The notes: generated by a model from the sequence alone, not told the origin. A stretch of 64,000 nucleotides of DNA from Pararhizobium polonicum (GCF_001687365.1 NZ_LGLV01000013.1:62001-126000); one strand, 5' to 3'. Shown: positions 29,913 through 40,418, counted from the first letter of the stretch. Translations and numbers: made by a program.

Positions 29913-32529
29913 TCACGATCCTCTGCGGCACGACGATGATCTTCTTCGGGCTTTGTCCGTTCAACGCAGTCTTGACGGGCTCGAGTGCCAGGACGGCGCT
30001 CTCGATCGCAGTCTGATCCGCATCGCGCGCAATTGTCAAATCGGCGCGCTTCTTGCCATTGATCTGTACCGGCATCGTCACTTCGTTCTCGGCCACCAGC
30101 GCTTCGCTGTAGACCGGCCAGGCCGTCTGGGCAACCAGACCCGTACCGCCGATCTCCTGCCAGCATTGCTCGGCCAGATGCGGCATCATCGGCGCAACCA
30201 GGGTAATCAGGATCGACACGGCATCCTTGACGGCGGCGGTGGTCGCCTGGTCGGCGGTTCCCGCGGCCACTTGCGTCAGCGGGCTGGAAAGCGCGTTGAC
30301 GAGCTCGTAAAGCCGCGCCACGGCCTTGTTGAAGGCCAGCTTGTCGTAGTCGGCCTGCACGGCCTTCAGCGTCTTGTGGGCCAGCTGCGAGATTGCCAGC
30401 GCCGGGCCACCGGTGGCCGGCTGTGCTGCCGTTGCCTTCAGCGCGTCGGATGCTTCGGAGATCAGCCGCCACAGGCGCTGGACGAAGCGGTGCGCCCCTT
30501 CGACGCCGGCTTCCGACCAGATGACATCGCGGTCCGGCGGGGAATCGGAGAGAACGAAGAAGCGGGCGGTATCGGCGCCGTAGGAGGCGATGATATCGTC
30601 GGGATCGACGACGTTCTTCTTCGATTTCGACATTTTCTCGATCGAGCCGATCGCCACCGGTTCGCCGGTTTCGATCAGGCTTGCCTGCCGTTTGCCATCG
30701 GTTTCGACGATGACGATTTCGGCCGGCGTCACCCATTCGCGCTGGGCGCCCTCGCCGCGGCTGTAGGTTTCATGCACGACCATGCCCTGCGTGAACAGGC
30801 CCTTGAAGGGCTCGTCGAGACCCGCATGGCCGGTGGCTTTCATGGCCCGGGTAAAGAAGCGCGAATAGAGCAGATGCAGGATCGCGTGCTCGATACCGCC
30901 GATATACTGGTCGACTGGCAGCCAATGATCGACAGCGGCCGGATTGGTCGGTGTCTTTTCCCAAGGGGCGGTGAAACGGGCAAAATACCAGGACGAGTCG
31001 ACGAACGTGTCCATCGTATCGGTTTCACGCCGCGCGTCCTTGCCGCATTGCGGGCAGGCAACGTGGCGCCAGGTCGGATGGCGGTCCAGCGGATTGCCCG
31101 GCTTGTCGAACGTCACGTCGTCGGGCAGCTTGACCGGCAGATCGGCCTTCGGCACGGCAACGACACCGCAATCGTCGCAATGGATCACCGGGATCGGGCA
31201 GCCCCAGTAGCGCTGGCGGGAAATACCCCAGTCGCGCAGGCGGAAATTGACCTTGCGCTCGGCCTGCGGCGCATCGCCGAGCGATGTCTGCTCCAGGGTG
31301 GAGGCAACCTTGGCGAAGGCCTCCTCGATCGTCAGACCGTCGAGGAACCGCGAATTGATCATCACGCCGTCGCCGCCATAGGCCTCATCGCCAATGGCAA
31401 AGCTTGCCGCGTCGCCGTCTTTCGGCATGACCACGGCGATAACCGGCAGATCGTATTTGCGGGCGAAGTCGAGGTCGCGCTGGTCGCCGGAAGGGCAGCC
31501 GAAAATCGCGCCGGTGCCATAGTCCATCAGCACGAAATTGGCGACATAAACCGGCAGCTCCCAGCTCGGATCGAGCGGATGCCTGACCCGGATTCCGGTG
31601 TCGATGCCCTTCTTCTCAGCCGTCTCCAGTGCCGCCAGCGATGTGCCGGCCCGACGGGTCTCCTCGCAGAAGTCCGCGATTTCATTGCTGTGCCGTGAAG
31701 CTTCACGTGCCAGCGGATGATCGGCGGCGATCGCCAGGAAGGACGCGCCAAACAGCGTATCCGGCCGTGTCGTATAGACCGCGACTTCCGTTGCCTCGCC
31801 GGCCTTGTCGTTCGGCACGATCTCCCAGCGGATGGTCAGCCCTTCCGAGCGGCCGATCCAGTTCTTCTGCATCAGCCGGACCTTTTCCGGCCACTGGTCC
31901 AGCGTGTCGAGCGAATCGAGCAGGTCCTGGTTGAAATCGGTGATGCGGAAGAACCATTGGGTCAGTTCGCGCTGTTCGACCAGCGCGCCCGAGCGCCAGC
32001 CGCGCCCGTCGATCACCTGTTCATTGGCCAGAACCGTGTTGTCGACCGGATCCCAGTTGACCTTCGACTGCTTGCGGTAGACCAGCCCCTTTTCCAGGAA
32101 ATCCAGAAACAGGTGCTGCTGATGCTGATAATATTCGACGTCGCAGGTGGCGAATTCGCGTGACCAGTCGAGCGACAGGCCCATGACCTTCAGCTGCGCC
32201 TTCATCGAAGCGATGTTCTGATAGGTCCAGGAGGCCGGATGGACGCCGCGCTCCATGGCGGCATTTTCCGCCGGCATGCCGAAGGCATCCCAGCCCATCG
32301 GATGCAGCACGTTGTAGCCACGAGCCCGCTTGTAGCGGGCAACGACGTCGCCCATCGCGTAGTTGCGCACATGCCCCATATGGATCCGGCCCGACGGATA
32401 GGGAAACATCTCGAGCACGTAGTATTTTTCGCGCGGATCGTCGTTGTCGGTGGTGAAGACGTTCTTCTGGTCCCATTCCTGTTGCCAGCGGGGTTCAGCA
32501 TCGCGCGGATTGTAACGTTCGGTAGCCAT
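29899..32529 (-). CDS. leuS: Leucyl-tRNA synthetase
   Basis: An 876-residue class I synthetase charging tRNA-Leu. The HIGH-type motif is [20 protein letters not shown] (about residues 40-60). The CP1 editing domain includes [21 protein letters not shown] zinc-like Cys cluster occurs in the middle ([14 protein letters not shown]), [14 protein letters not shown] is the KMSKS loop, and [19 protein letters not shown] precedes the anticodon-binding domain. The start at 32529 ([13 protein letters not shown]) matches the family; an upstream Met would add an unsupported extension. Confidence 0.97.
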   Translation of the reverse strand: MATERYNPRDAEPRWQQEWDQKNVFTTDNDDPREKYYVLEMFPYPSGRIHMGHVRNYAMGDVVARYKRARGYNVLHPMGWDAFGMPAENAAMERGVHPASWTYQNIASMKAQLKVMGLSLDWSREFATCDVEYYQHQQHLFLDFLEKGLVYRKQSKVNWDPVDNTVLANEQVIDGRGWRSGALVEQRELTQWFFRITDFNQDLLDSLDTLDQWPEKVRLMQKNWIGRSEGLTIRWEIVPNDKAGEATEVAVYTTRPDTLFGASFLAIAADHPLAREASRHSNEIADFCEETRRAGTSLAALETAEKKGIDTGIRVRHPLDPSWELPVYVANFVLMDYGTGAIFGCPSGDQRDLDFARKYDLPVIAVVMPKDGDAASFAIGDEAYGGDGVMINSRFLDGLTIEEAFAKVASTLEQTSLGDAPQAERKVNFRLRDWGISRQRYWGCPIPVIHCDDCGVVAVPKADLPVKLPDDVTFDKPGNPLDRHPTWRHVACPQCGKDARRETDTMDTFVDSSWYFARFTAPWEKTPTNPAAVDHWLPVDQYIGGIEHAILHLLYSRFFTRAMKATGHAGLDEPFKGLFTQGMVVHETYSRGEGAQREWVTPAEIVIVETDGKRQASLIETGEPVAIGSIEKMSKSKKNVVDPDDIIASYGADTARFFVLSDSPPDRDVIWSEAGVEGAHRFVQRLWRLISEASDALKATAAQPATGGPALAISQLAHKTLKAVQADYDKLAFNKAVARLYELVNALSSPLTQVAAGTADQATTAAVKDAVSILITLVAPMMPHLAEQCWQEIGGTGLVAQTAWPVYSEALVAENEVTMPVQINGKKRADLTIARDADQTAIESAVLALEPVKTALNGQSPKKIIVVPQRIVNVVV

Positions 32530-32752
32530 ATGATCGATGTTCCGGAAATGTGGGCGAGGGGAAATCAGCCCCTCCAATATTTGGCGTGACCTTCACCATG
32601 AAACAAGCGTAGCGTCAAGTTTTGGAAGGCTTTGCGGCAAAAACTTTGACGCATTTGACCGGCGCTTGCCGATTGCGGCTTGGCAGTCGCGCTTTGTTTG
32701 ACTATTGCGCCACAAGGGTTTTCCCGCCTGATTTTGGATGGAGACGATGGCG

Positions 32753-33412
32753 ATGCGCGTCGAAGAGCAGTTGAACGATGTCCTGAGCCGGATTCGCGAT
32801 GGCGAAGCCGCGGCGAACCGCAAGACCGGTTCGGTGTCGCTGGTGGCCGTGTCGAAAACGTTCGATGCCGAGACGATCCGTCCTGCCATCGCTGCCGGTC
32901 AGCGGGTGTTCGGCGAAAACCGGGTGCAGGAGGCGCAAGGCAAGTGGCCGGCGCTGAAAGCGGAAACATCCGGCATCGAACTGCATCTGATCGGGCCGCT
33001 GCAATCCAACAAGGCGGCCGATGCCGTGGCGCTGTTCGATGTCATCGAGACGATCGACCGCGAAAAGATCGCCCGTGCCGTCGCGGCAGAAATCACCCGG
33101 CAGGGCAAGCCGGTTCGTCTCTATGTTCAGGTCAATACCGGGCTTGAGCCGCAGAAGGCCGGCATCGCGCCGGATGATACGCTGGCTTTCGTCACCCTTT
33201 GCCGGGAAACCATCGGCATTTCCGTGGAAGGCCTGATGTGCATTCCGCCGGCGGACGAAAATCCCGGCCCGCATTTCGCGCTGCTTGCAAAGCTTGCCGA
33301 ACGCTGCGGGCTGACGAAACTCTCCATGGGCATGTCCGGCGATTTCGATGTCGCCGTCCAGTTCGGTGCGACGAGCGTACGTGTCGGCTCCGCTATTTTC
33401 GGAACGCGCTGA
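32753..33412 (+). CDS. yggS: YggS/PLPBP-family pyridoxal-phosphate homeostasis protein
   Basis: A 219-residue single-domain TIM-barrel protein of the YggS/PROSC family, which binds PLP without known catalysis and buffers B6 vitamers. The PLP-lysine motif is LVAVSKTFDAETIRPAIAAG. Other family pieces are VFGENRVQEAQGKW, LHLIGPLQSNKAADAV and LSMGMSGDFDVAVQFGATSVRVGSAIFG split over the C-terminus. The start at 32753 is preferred because GGAG is 9 nt upstream; Met codons at 32738 and 32747 are alternatives. It is divergent from leuS. Confidence 0.93.
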   Translation: MRVEEQLNDVLSRIRDGEAAANRKTGSVSLVAVSKTFDAETIRPAIAAGQRVFGENRVQEAQGKWPALKAETSGIELHLIGPLQSNKAADAVALFDVIETIDREKIARAVAAEITRQGKPVRLYVQVNTGLEPQKAGIAPDDTLAFVTLCRETIGISVEGLMCIPPADENPGPHFALLAKLAERCGLTKLSMGMSGDFDVAVQFGATSVRVGSAIFGTR

Positions 33413-33514
33413 CGCATGTCCTAACGCTTTCGTCTGGCTTCTCTGCGCCCCGCCAATCTCCTATGCTCCGCCTCGGAGGCCGGTTCGTCCGGTATGGGAG
33501 TGGAGGAGACGGCT

Positions 33515-35431
33515 ATGGCGAGCAGCTATTCCGAGGTTTACGACGCGTGGAAACAGGATCCGGATGGCTTCTGGGCCGAAGCGGCGCGGGAGATCGACTG
33601 GTTCCGGCCATTCGATCGGGTTTTTGATCCGCAGTTGGGCGTCTATGGCCGCTGGTTTCCCGGTGGTGAAACCAATACCTGCTTCAATTGCCTGGATCGT
33701 CACGTTGCTTCGGGCCGGGCCGGCCAGGATGCGCTGATCTATGACAGCCCGGTCACCGGCACGGTCGAGCACTGGACCTATGGCGCCATGCTCGACGAGG
33801 TCGTGGCACTCGCGGCCGTCTATCGCGATCTGGGGATCGGCAAGGGCGACCGGATCGTCATCTATATGCCGATGATCCCGCAGGCTGTGTTTGCCATGCT
33901 GGCCGCTGCCAGGATCGGCGCTGTCCATTCCGTGGTTTTCGGCGGTTTCGCGGCAAGCGAGCTGGCGACGCGGATAACCGACAGCGCGGCAAAGCTGGTG
34001 GTGACGGCCAGCTGCGGCATCGAGGCCGGGCGCACCATCGCCTATAAACCGCTGCTCGATGCAGCGATCGGGATGAGCCGGCACAAGCCGGCGCATTGCC
34101 TCGTGTTCCAGCGGCAAGCCCTCAAGGCCGATCTGCAGACTGGCCGGGATATCGATTTCGCCTTGGCCGTCGCCGCAGCCAGGGAACGCGGCGCGCAAGC
34201 CCCCTGCACGCCGGTTCTGGCCACCGATCCGCTCTATATCCTCTATACGTCGGGAACGACCGGCCAGCCGAAAGGCGTGGTGCGCGACAATGGCGGCCAT
34301 ATGGTCGCGCTCACATGGTCCATGCGGCATTTCTTCGGCACCAGGCCGGGAGAGGTCTTCTGGGCGGCCTCCGATATCGGCTGGGTCGTCGGCCATTGTT
34401 ATATCGTCTACGGACCGTTGCTGAACGGCAGCACGGCAATTCTCTACGAGGGCAAGCCGGTGGGCACGCCGGATGCCGGGGCCTATTGGCGGGTGATCGC
34501 GCAGCATGGTGTCACCACGCTGTTCACCGCGCCGACAGCCTTTCGCGCCATCCGCAAGGAGGATCCGCAGGGCGATCTGATCGGCGGTTATGACCTTTCG
34601 GGTTTCAGGGCGCTTTTTCTGGCAGGCGAGCGCGCCGATCCGGATACGGTCGGCTGGGCGGAGGCAAAGCTCGGTGTTCCCGTCATCGACAACTGGTGGC
34701 AGACCGAAACGGGCTGGCCGGTTGCCGGAAATCCGATCGGGCTTGGGCTTTTGCCGGTCAAATATGGCTCGGCGGCGGTGCCTCTGCCCGGATACGACGT
34801 CCAGGTGCTTGACGATGCCGGCCATCCCGTCGGGCCCGGAACGCTGGGCAATGTGGTGATCAAGCTGCCCCTGCCGCCCGGATGCCTGCCGACATTCTGG
34901 AACGCGGATGAACGCTTTCGCGAGGCCTGCCTGTCCGAATTTCCCGGCTACTACCGCACCGCCGATGCCGGCTATATCGATGAAGACGGTTATATCTTCA
35001 TCATGTCGCGCACCGATGACATCATCAACGTTGCCGGCCATCGTCTCTCCACCGGTTCGATGGAGGAGGTTTGTGCCAGTCACGCGGATGTGGCGGAATG
35101 TGCGGTTATCGGTATCGCCGATCCGATCAAGGGCCAGGTGCCCGCCGGATTTCTGGTGATCAACGCCAATGTTTCCCGTGAAACGTCGGATATCGAGCAA
35201 GAGGTCATCGGTCTTGTTCGCGAACGGATCGGACCCGTTGCCGCCTTCAAGACGGCGATCTGCGTCCAGCGTCTGCCAAAGACGCGGTCGGGCAAGATCT
35301 TGCGCGGCACGATGCAGAAGATCGCCGACCGCGAAAGCTGGAAGATGCCGGCAACGATCGACGATCCGGCGGTGCTCGATGAAATTGCTGCGGTGCTGCA
35401 GGCGCGGGGCATAGGGATCTCCAGCCGGTAA
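33515..35431 (+). CDS. prpE: Propionyl-CoA synthetase (propionate-CoA ligase)
   Basis: A 638-residue acyl-CoA synthetase of the acetyl/propionyl-CoA ligase family, more like PrpE than Acs. It lacks the extended Acs motif set found in the acsA product at 37952, and short-chain-type features such as YTSGTTGQPKGVVRDNGGHM are present. AMP-binding motifs: LYILYTSGTTGQPKGV, DNWWQTETGWP and, near the C-terminus, [17 protein letters not shown] with the acetylatable Lys. The start at 33515 follows GGAGGAG by 8 nt. A parS-like site lies in the 3' part (35170-35185). Propionate is the likely substrate, but related enzymes take other short acids. Confidence 0.9.
   Translation: MASSYSEVYDAWKQDPDGFWAEAAREIDWFRPFDRVFDPQLGVYGRWFPGGETNTCFNCLDRHVASGRAGQDALIYDSPVTGTVEHWTYGAMLDEVVALAAVYRDLGIGKGDRIVIYMPMIPQAVFAMLAAARIGAVHSVVFGGFAASELATRITDSAAKLVVTASCGIEAGRTIAYKPLLDAAIGMSRHKPAHCLVFQRQALKADLQTGRDIDFALAVAAARERGAQAPCTPVLATDPLYILYTSGTTGQPKGVVRDNGGHMVALTWSMRHFFGTRPGEVFWAASDIGWVVGHCYIVYGPLLNGSTAILYEGKPVGTPDAGAYWRVIAQHGVTTLFTAPTAFRAIRKEDPQGDLIGGYDLSGFRALFLAGERADPDTVGWAEAKLGVPVIDNWWQTETGWPVAGNPIGLGLLPVKYGSAAVPLPGYDVQVLDDAGHPVGPGTLGNVVIKLPLPPGCLPTFWNADERFREACLSEFPGYYRTADAGYIDEDGYIFIMSRTDDIINVAGHRLSTGSMEEVCASHADVAECAVIGIADPIKGQVPAGFLVINANVSRETSDIEQEVIGLVRERIGPVAAFKTAICVQRLPKTRSGKILRGTMQKIADRESWKMPATIDDPAVLDEIAAVLQARGIGISSR
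35170..35185. other. parS-like site 4 (degenerate, inside prpE)
   Basis: TGTTTCCCGTGAAACG differs from TGTTTCACGTGAAACA at position 7 in the core and at the last base. It again encodes VSRET in the protein. It is probably weaker than sites 2 and 3, or a decayed copy. Confidence 0.5.
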
Positions 35432-35655
35432 AGAACGACCCTTAGCCGGAGTCCCACGTGGCAGCCGAAAAACGGCCGCGCAATTTCAGCACGGGCGCCG
35501 GTCGCGGCTGTGACGAGGGGCAACCTTCGACGGCCGGGATTTAGACATCGGAGAGAAGGGGGAGGTTGCCACTGTTCGTTCGTGGCAGACCTCGCATCGC
35601 TTGATCGCCGCCATGCCCGGTCGCCCGTGGGGCGGTCGGGGATAGCGCGGCTGTC

Positions 35656-36687
35656 TTAGTTGTTGGGCACGCCTTTCGACCAGGCCGGCCAATCGGTGAT
35701 GACGGCATTCGCGAATGTCGAGCCGACACGGTAGGCATTGGCCGTGGAGGGAAGAAAGCCGCCGGATTCCGCCGACAGGGATTCCGCCGCCGTCTGCCCC
35801 GGCGCCTCGCGGTCGAAATTGGAGGCGGTGCGCAGCAGGGCAATCCGGTCGAAATCGAGGAGCCCGGCATCGGCGCCCCGGCGCAGTGCGGTCAGCGAGG
35901 CATTGTCCTCCATCTGGGTGGTGCAGTAATTCGCCTTGCCGTCGGTCACCAGAGATGCCCATTGCTGCATGCCCTCGGCAATCTTCGAGCCATGCCAGTA
36001 GGTGTCGATCGAGACCGTGTCGCAGATCGCAACGATCGGGGCGCTGCTGCCCGGACCTGCCGGATAGGTGGCGCGGTAGGCTTTTGCCTTGTCGCTATCG
36101 GCGAGCTCAACCGTCTTCGTCAACGCGAACGCTTTTTCGAGCAGCGCTTCGTTGAGCTTGTAGACCTCGGTCCCCGCCCCCCACTTGGCTTTTTCGCCCG
36201 GATGTTTGGCGCCCAGCGCGATCATGCCGTTTGGCCAGTCGGAGGGGATCTGGCGCGGGTCGATGTCGTGCCGCAGCCCGCCGTCGATGGCATAGCGTGC
36301 CCAGAGCGCAGAGCCGAGTGTTGCGTCATTCGGATCGACGCCGGCAATGCCCGCGATCAGGACATAGGTCTGCCTGAAATCGAACAGGCCGCTGTAGAGC
36401 ACAGCCGATACGGAACTTGCGGCATTGGCAAAGCCCATGGCGGTGGTCATGACGCAGAGGCCCTCAGTGTCGCAGGCGACGTCCGGGTATTCCTTCGAAA
36501 GGCCCGGAACCTTGATCTTCGTTTCGAGCTTGCGCCCTTCGATCCAGGGTTTGGCCTCTTCGCCGAACATGGTGACGACGAGAACCTTTGGCGCAACGAC
36601 ATCTGCGGCGAGGGCCATTGTGGCCGTGGAGAGAACAGCCGAGGCCACGGCTGCGATGGGGGCGAGAATGGAAAGGAGGCGAGGCAT
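35656..36687 (-). CDS. Purine nucleoside permease (NUP)-family secreted protein
   Basis: A 343-residue protein with a cleavable signal peptide (MPRLLSILAPIAAVASAVLS, cleavage near ALA-AD). The remainder matches the NUP family, related to fungal purine nucleoside permeases: KVLVVTMFGEEAKPWIEG, VCVMTTAMGFANAASS-like segment, YVLIAGIAGVDPNDATLGSA and the SGGFLPSTANAYRVGSTFAN C-terminus. The fold resembles nucleoside phosphorylases, so a periplasmic nucleoside-binding or cleaving role is as likely as transport; there are no internal transmembrane helices. AGGAA precedes the ATG at 36687. The neighbours give no functional hint. Confidence 0.82.
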   Translation of the reverse strand: MPRLLSILAPIAAVASAVLSTATMALAADVVAPKVLVVTMFGEEAKPWIEGRKLETKIKVPGLSKEYPDVACDTEGLCVMTTAMGFANAASSVSAVLYSGLFDFRQTYVLIAGIAGVDPNDATLGSALWARYAIDGGLRHDIDPRQIPSDWPNGMIALGAKHPGEKAKWGAGTEVYKLNEALLEKAFALTKTVELADSDKAKAYRATYPAGPGSSAPIVAICDTVSIDTYWHGSKIAEGMQQWASLVTDGKANYCTTQMEDNASLTALRRGADAGLLDFDRIALLRTASNFDREAPGQTAAESLSAESGGFLPSTANAYRVGSTFANAVITDWPAWSKGVPNN

Positions 36688-37013
36688 GCGGGATTCCTGG
36701 ATTTGGCATGAAGAGGACTTGGGCATGAAGGGAAACGATTTGCCCGATTGGCGGGGCAGACCGATGCAGCGAACGAAGCAAGATTCGCGCCAGCCATCCT
36801 TCCCGATCGGTGGATCGATCGCAAGCCTGCATAAGGCGGCAAAGCTGAACCGCGCCGGCGATCGTTGCGGATCTGCTTGATGGCCCCAAGGCAGATTGCC
36901 GCTTCAACCGGCAGAACTTGCCTTTACCGCGCTCAATGGGCGTGCCCGCGTTTGACAATAAAAAACCCGGATCAGCCGATCCGGGTTTTGCAGTCGGGAA
37001 CGATGTGTTCCGA
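36688..37013. other. Intergenic region between NUP-family gene and trcR
   Basis: This 326-bp gap lies between two leftward genes. It holds the trcR terminator at its right end and presumably the NUP gene promoter. No small gene with a plausible start signal, RNA gene or repeat is visible. Confidence 0.5.
36956..36990 (-). terminator. Terminator after trcR
   Basis: AAACCCGGATC (36963-36973) pairs with GATCCGGGTTT (36978-36988) around a 4-nt loop. Leftward reading gives a following run of T (complement of 36959-36965). Confidence 0.88.
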
Positions 37014-37715
37014 TCAGTAGGCGTCGTCTTCGTCCTCGTCCTTGCGGTCGGACTTGAGGGCCTTGAGCTTGGAGAAAACGGCGTCGGCGTCGATTTCCTT
37101 TTCTTCCTCACGCTCGTAGGAGAACGGCAGCTTTTCGGTTTCCCGCGAGGCTTCCAGCGTCGCGCCGAGTTCGGCGGCGGTCGGCAGTGGGCGGCCCTTG
37201 GAGGCGCGTTCGACTTCGAGGTCGAGGTCGATCTGGGTGCACAGGCCAAGCGTGACCGGGTCCATTGCCGTCAGGTTGGTCGAATTCCAGTGGGTGCGCT
37301 CGCGGATCTGCTCGATCGTCGACTTGGTGGTGCCGACGAGACGCGAGATCTGGGCGTCCTTCAGTTCCGGATGGTTGCGCACCAGCCAGAGGATGGCGTT
37401 CGGGCGGTCCTGGCGCTTGGAAACCGGGGTGTAGCGCGGGCCCTTGCGCTTGTTGTCCGGCACGCGAACCTTCGGCTCGGAAATCTTCAGCTTGTGGTTC
37501 GGGTTGCCCTCGGCGCGGGCGATTTCGTCGCGCGACAGCTGGCCGGTGGCGATCGGGTCGAGGCCCTTGATGCCCTGCGCCGATTCACCGTCGGCGATTG
37601 CCTTGACTTCCAGCGGGTGCAGCTTGCAGAACGTGGCGATCTGTTCGAACGACAGGGCCGTGTTGTCAACAAGCCATACGGCCGTCGCTTTGGGCATAAG
37701 CAGTTGTTGAGCCAT
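37014..37715 (-). CDS. trcR: DUF1013 protein, TrcR-type cell-cycle transcriptional regulator
   Basis: A 233-residue protein of the DUF1013 family, confined to alphaproteobacteria and named TrcR, a regulator connected with cell-cycle transcription. The N-terminus MPKATAVWLVDNTALSFEQI and GIKGLDPIATGQLSRDEI are family features. A central segment LKDAQISRLVGTTKSTIEQI looks like a helix-turn-helix, and the acidic tail ends KDEDEDDAY. Highly conserved composition suggests a core role. It is divergent from acsA. My use of the name relies on family recognition, not on a domain search. Confidence 0.87.
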   Translation of the reverse strand: MAQQLLMPKATAVWLVDNTALSFEQIATFCKLHPLEVKAIADGESAQGIKGLDPIATGQLSRDEIARAEGNPNHKLKISEPKVRVPDNKRKGPRYTPVSKRQDRPNAILWLVRNHPELKDAQISRLVGTTKSTIEQIRERTHWNSTNLTAMDPVTLGLCTQIDLDLEVERASKGRPLPTAAELGATLEASRETEKLPFSYEREEEKEIDADAVFSKLKALKSDRKDEDEDDAY

Positions 37716-37951
37716 GGATATAGTCCTTCTGTCCGTCCGCGCCGGTGTCGCGGGCCGTGGGGTGTAACCACTTTAATTTCCGGGAAATTAGCGCCTCTAT
37801 ACCTGCGTCGTCGCAGAAATGCAATTCTTCTTGAAGAAATGACCTTTTGTCTAATGGACGCCGTGCCTTGACCTGATATGTATGGCGCCCGAAGTGGGTG
37901 CGCGCGAGGAGATGTGCCGCCTGAAACGGCCTGTACAGGGAGGAAATTCGA
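37716..37951. promoter_or_regulatory. Divergent promoter region trcR/acsA
   Basis: This 236-bp gap lies between divergent genes. An AT-rich stretch around 37765-37860 is suitable for promoters. No clear dyad operator was recognised. Confidence 0.4.
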
Positions 37952-39901
37952 ATGTCCGTGAAAACCTATCCGGTGCTGGAACCAGCCAAGCAACGCGCTC
38001 TCATCGACGACGCGACCTATCAGGCGTGGTACCGGCAGAGTGTCGCCGATCCTGAAGGTTTCTGGGGCGAGCACGGCAAGCGGATCGACTGGTTCACGCC
38101 CTATACCAAGGTCAAGAATACCTCTTTCGAGGGCGACGTTTCGATCAAGTGGTTCGAGGATGGCGTCACCAACGTCTCCACCAATTGCATCGACCGGCAT
38201 CTGGAAAAGCGCGGCGACCAGGTGGCGATCATCTGGGAAGGCGACAATCCCTATGACGACAAGAAGATCACCTATCGCGAACTCTACGAACATGTCTGCC
38301 GCCTCGCCAATGTGCTGAAGGCAAACGGCGTTCAACAGGGTGACCGCGTCACCATCTACATGCCGATGATCCCGGAAGCGGCCTATGCGATGCTCGCCTG
38401 CGCCCGCATCGGCGCCGTGCATTCCATCGTGTTCGGCGGTTTTTCGCCGGATGCACTGGCCGGACGCATCGTCGATTGCCAGTCCACCTTCGTCATCACC
38501 GCCGACGAGGGCCTGCGCGGCGGCAAGCCGATCCCGCTGAAGGCCAACACCGATCAGGCGATCGAAATTGCCGGGCGCGGTGGTGTCGAGGTCAAGTCCG
38601 TCGTCGTCGTCCGCCGTACCGGCGGCAAGGTCAATTGGTTCTCCGAGCGCGACATCTGGTATCATCAGGCTGTCGCGACCGTGGAAGCCGATTGTCCGCC
38701 GGCGAAGATGAAGGCGGAGGATCCGCTGTTCATCCTCTACACGTCCGGCTCGACCGGAAAACCGAAGGGTGTGCTGCACACGACGGGCGGTTACCTCGTC
38801 TATGCCTCGATGACCCACCAATATGTCTTCGATTATCACGATGGCGATATCTACTGGTGCACCGCCGATGTCGGCTGGGTCACCGGCCATTCCTATATCG
38901 TCTATGGTCCGCTCGCCAATGGCGCCACGACGCTGATGTTCGAGGGCGTGCCGACCTATCCGGATGCCGGCCGTCTCTGGGACGTGGTCGACAAGCACAA
39001 GGTCAATATCTTCTATACCGCGCCGACCGCCATCCGCGCGCTGATGGGCCAGGGCGATGCCTTCGTCACGCGCTCGTCGCGCACGTCGTTGCGCACGCTG
39101 GGCTCGGTCGGCGAGCCGATCAATCCGGAAGCCTGGGAATGGTACTATCATATCGTCGGCGAGGACCGCTGCCCGGTGGTCGATACCTGGTGGCAGACGG
39201 AAACCGGCGGCATCCTGATCACCCCCCTGCCCGGCGCCACGGCCCTGAAGCCGGGTTCGGCCACCCGCCCCTTCTTCGGCGTGCAGCCGCAGCTGGTCGA
39301 TGCCGAAGGCAAGGTTCTGGACGGTGCCGCCGACGGCAATCTCTGCATCACCGACAGCTGGCCGGGCCAGATGCGCACGGTCTACGGCGACCACGAGCGC
39401 TTCATCCAGACCTATTTCGCCACCTACAAGGGCAAATATTTCACCGGCGACGGCTGCCGCCGGGATGAGGACGGCTATTACTGGATCACCGGCCGTGTCG
39501 ATGACGTGCTGAATGTCTCCGGTCACCGCATGGGCACGGCCGAAGTCGAATCGGCGCTGGTCAGCCATGATGCGGTCTCCGAAGCTGCTGTCGTCGGCTA
39601 TCCGCACGATATCAAGGGACAGGGCATCTATTGCTATGTGACGCTGATGGTTGGTCAGACCGGTTCGGACGATCTGCGCAAGGCGCTGATCACCCATGTC
39701 CGCAAGGAAATCGGCGCCATCGCCTCGCCCGACAAGATCCAGTTTGCCCCCGGCCTGCCGAAAACCCGCTCCGGCAAGATCATGCGCCGCATCCTGCGCA
39801 AGATCGCCGAGGACGATTTCGGCGCACTGGGCGACACCTCGACGCTTGCCGATCCGGCGGTTGTCGATGACCTGATCGCCAATCGGCAGAACAGGAAATA
39901 A
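37952..39901 (+). CDS. acsA: Acetyl-CoA synthetase
   Basis: A 649-residue Acs, activating acetate to acetyl-CoA via acetyl-AMP. Motifs in order: [40 protein letters not shown] (P-loop), [30 protein letters not shown] (AMP-binding) and [20 protein letters not shown] (hinge). The last is [17 protein letters not shown], carrying the Lys that protein acetyltransferases modify. GGGAGG lies 8-9 nt before the ATG. It is a single-gene unit with a terminator hairpin downstream. It is clearly paralogous to prpE 2.5 kb to the left but not a recent duplication. Confidence 0.96.
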   Translation: MSVKTYPVLEPAKQRALIDDATYQAWYRQSVADPEGFWGEHGKRIDWFTPYTKVKNTSFEGDVSIKWFEDGVTNVSTNCIDRHLEKRGDQVAIIWEGDNPYDDKKITYRELYEHVCRLANVLKANGVQQGDRVTIYMPMIPEAAYAMLACARIGAVHSIVFGGFSPDALAGRIVDCQSTFVITADEGLRGGKPIPLKANTDQAIEIAGRGGVEVKSVVVVRRTGGKVNWFSERDIWYHQAVATVEADCPPAKMKAEDPLFILYTSGSTGKPKGVLHTTGGYLVYASMTHQYVFDYHDGDIYWCTADVGWVTGHSYIVYGPLANGATTLMFEGVPTYPDAGRLWDVVDKHKVNIFYTAPTAIRALMGQGDAFVTRSSRTSLRTLGSVGEPINPEAWEWYYHIVGEDRCPVVDTWWQTETGGILITPLPGATALKPGSATRPFFGVQPQLVDAEGKVLDGAADGNLCITDSWPGQMRTVYGDHERFIQTYFATYKGKYFTGDGCRRDEDGYYWITGRVDDVLNVSGHRMGTAEVESALVSHDAVSEAAVVGYPHDIKGQGIYCYVTLMVGQTGSDDLRKALITHVRKEIGAIASPDKIQFAPGLPKTRSGKIMRRILRKIAEDDFGALGDTSTLADPAVVDDLIANRQNRK

Positions 39902-39910
39902 TAGGCTGAA

Positions 39911-39950
39911 CGCCGAGCCATTCGACAGCGGAATGGCTCGGGTTGTTGAC
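39911..39950 (+). terminator. Terminator-like hairpin after acsA
   Basis: CCGAGCCATTC (39913-39923) and GAATGGCTCGG (39931-39941) form a perfect 11-bp stem with a 7-nt loop. The tail (TTGTTG) is only weakly T-rich. Confidence 0.7.
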
Positions 39951-40099
39951 CGGGATAAGCAAGTCTTCGCTTCGCGTCCGCCGTCATAGGGCGAGACATA
40001 GCCCGCTCCGACGCAGTTCTTGAGCCGGATTCTGGTGAGAGAAACATCGGTGAAAGAAAGTACACCGGCCAGCAGGCGACCTAAATAGGAATAATTTCC

Positions 40100-40300
40100 T
40101 TAGAAATCGATCGCCCGGCCGTTGATCTCCCAGTCACCGAAGCGGACCGGTTCGGCCCCGCCGCGTCCGCCCAGTTCTTCCGGCAGGTTCAGCGGCTGCT
40201 GTGCCTTTCGGCGTTCCTCGGCTTCCGCCAGGGCCCGCCGCGCCGCCGGCGAAAGAGGCTTGCGCGGCTCGACGGCCGCATTGTCATTGTCGTTCTGCAT
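40100..40300 (-). CDS. DUF1674 protein (SDHAF4-like succinate dehydrogenase assembly factor family)
   Basis: A 66-residue protein of the DUF1674 family. The C-terminus, with ELGGRGGAEPVRFGDWEING, is the conserved part shared with mitochondrial SDHAF4, a factor that helps assemble succinate dehydrogenase. The N-terminal half is Arg/Glu/Ala-rich and probably disordered. The start at 40300 (MQNDNDN) fits the family; an upstream Met at 40348 is also in frame. It is convergent with acsA and divergent from htpX. Confidence 0.82.
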   Translation of the reverse strand: MQNDNDNAAVEPRKPLSPAARRALAEAEERRKAQQPLNLPEELGGRGGAEPVRFGDWEINGRAIDF

Positions 40301-40377
40301 GCGAATTTCCGCGAAAATGTTGAAGAAAGCGCCGAATATCCCCATCATATAGGAAACCCGCGTCGAAGCGAAACCCG

Positions 40378-40393
40378 TGATTCACGTGAAACG
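40378..40393. other. parS-like site 5 (variant, upstream of htpX)
   Basis: TGATTCACGTGAAACG differs from consensus at position 3 and the last base. The changed half contains GATTC (GANTC). It lies 26 bp upstream of the htpX start, in non-coding DNA. Confidence 0.7.
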
Positions 40394-40418
40394 TTGGCAA
40401 ACCCTTGGAGATTGACTG

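Noticed and set aside
31694..31707. CGTGAAGCTTCACG palindrome inside leuS
   Set aside because: It contains a parS-like half but not the TTCACGTGAA core; it is probably chance within coding sequence.
37487..39697. 736-codon leftward open frame running across acsA
   Set aside because: Shadow of acsA and trcR; no recognisable protein features.
33515..39901. prpE and acsA as a recent tandem duplication
   Set aside because: They share family motifs, but sequences and lengths differ widely and two unrelated genes lie between them.
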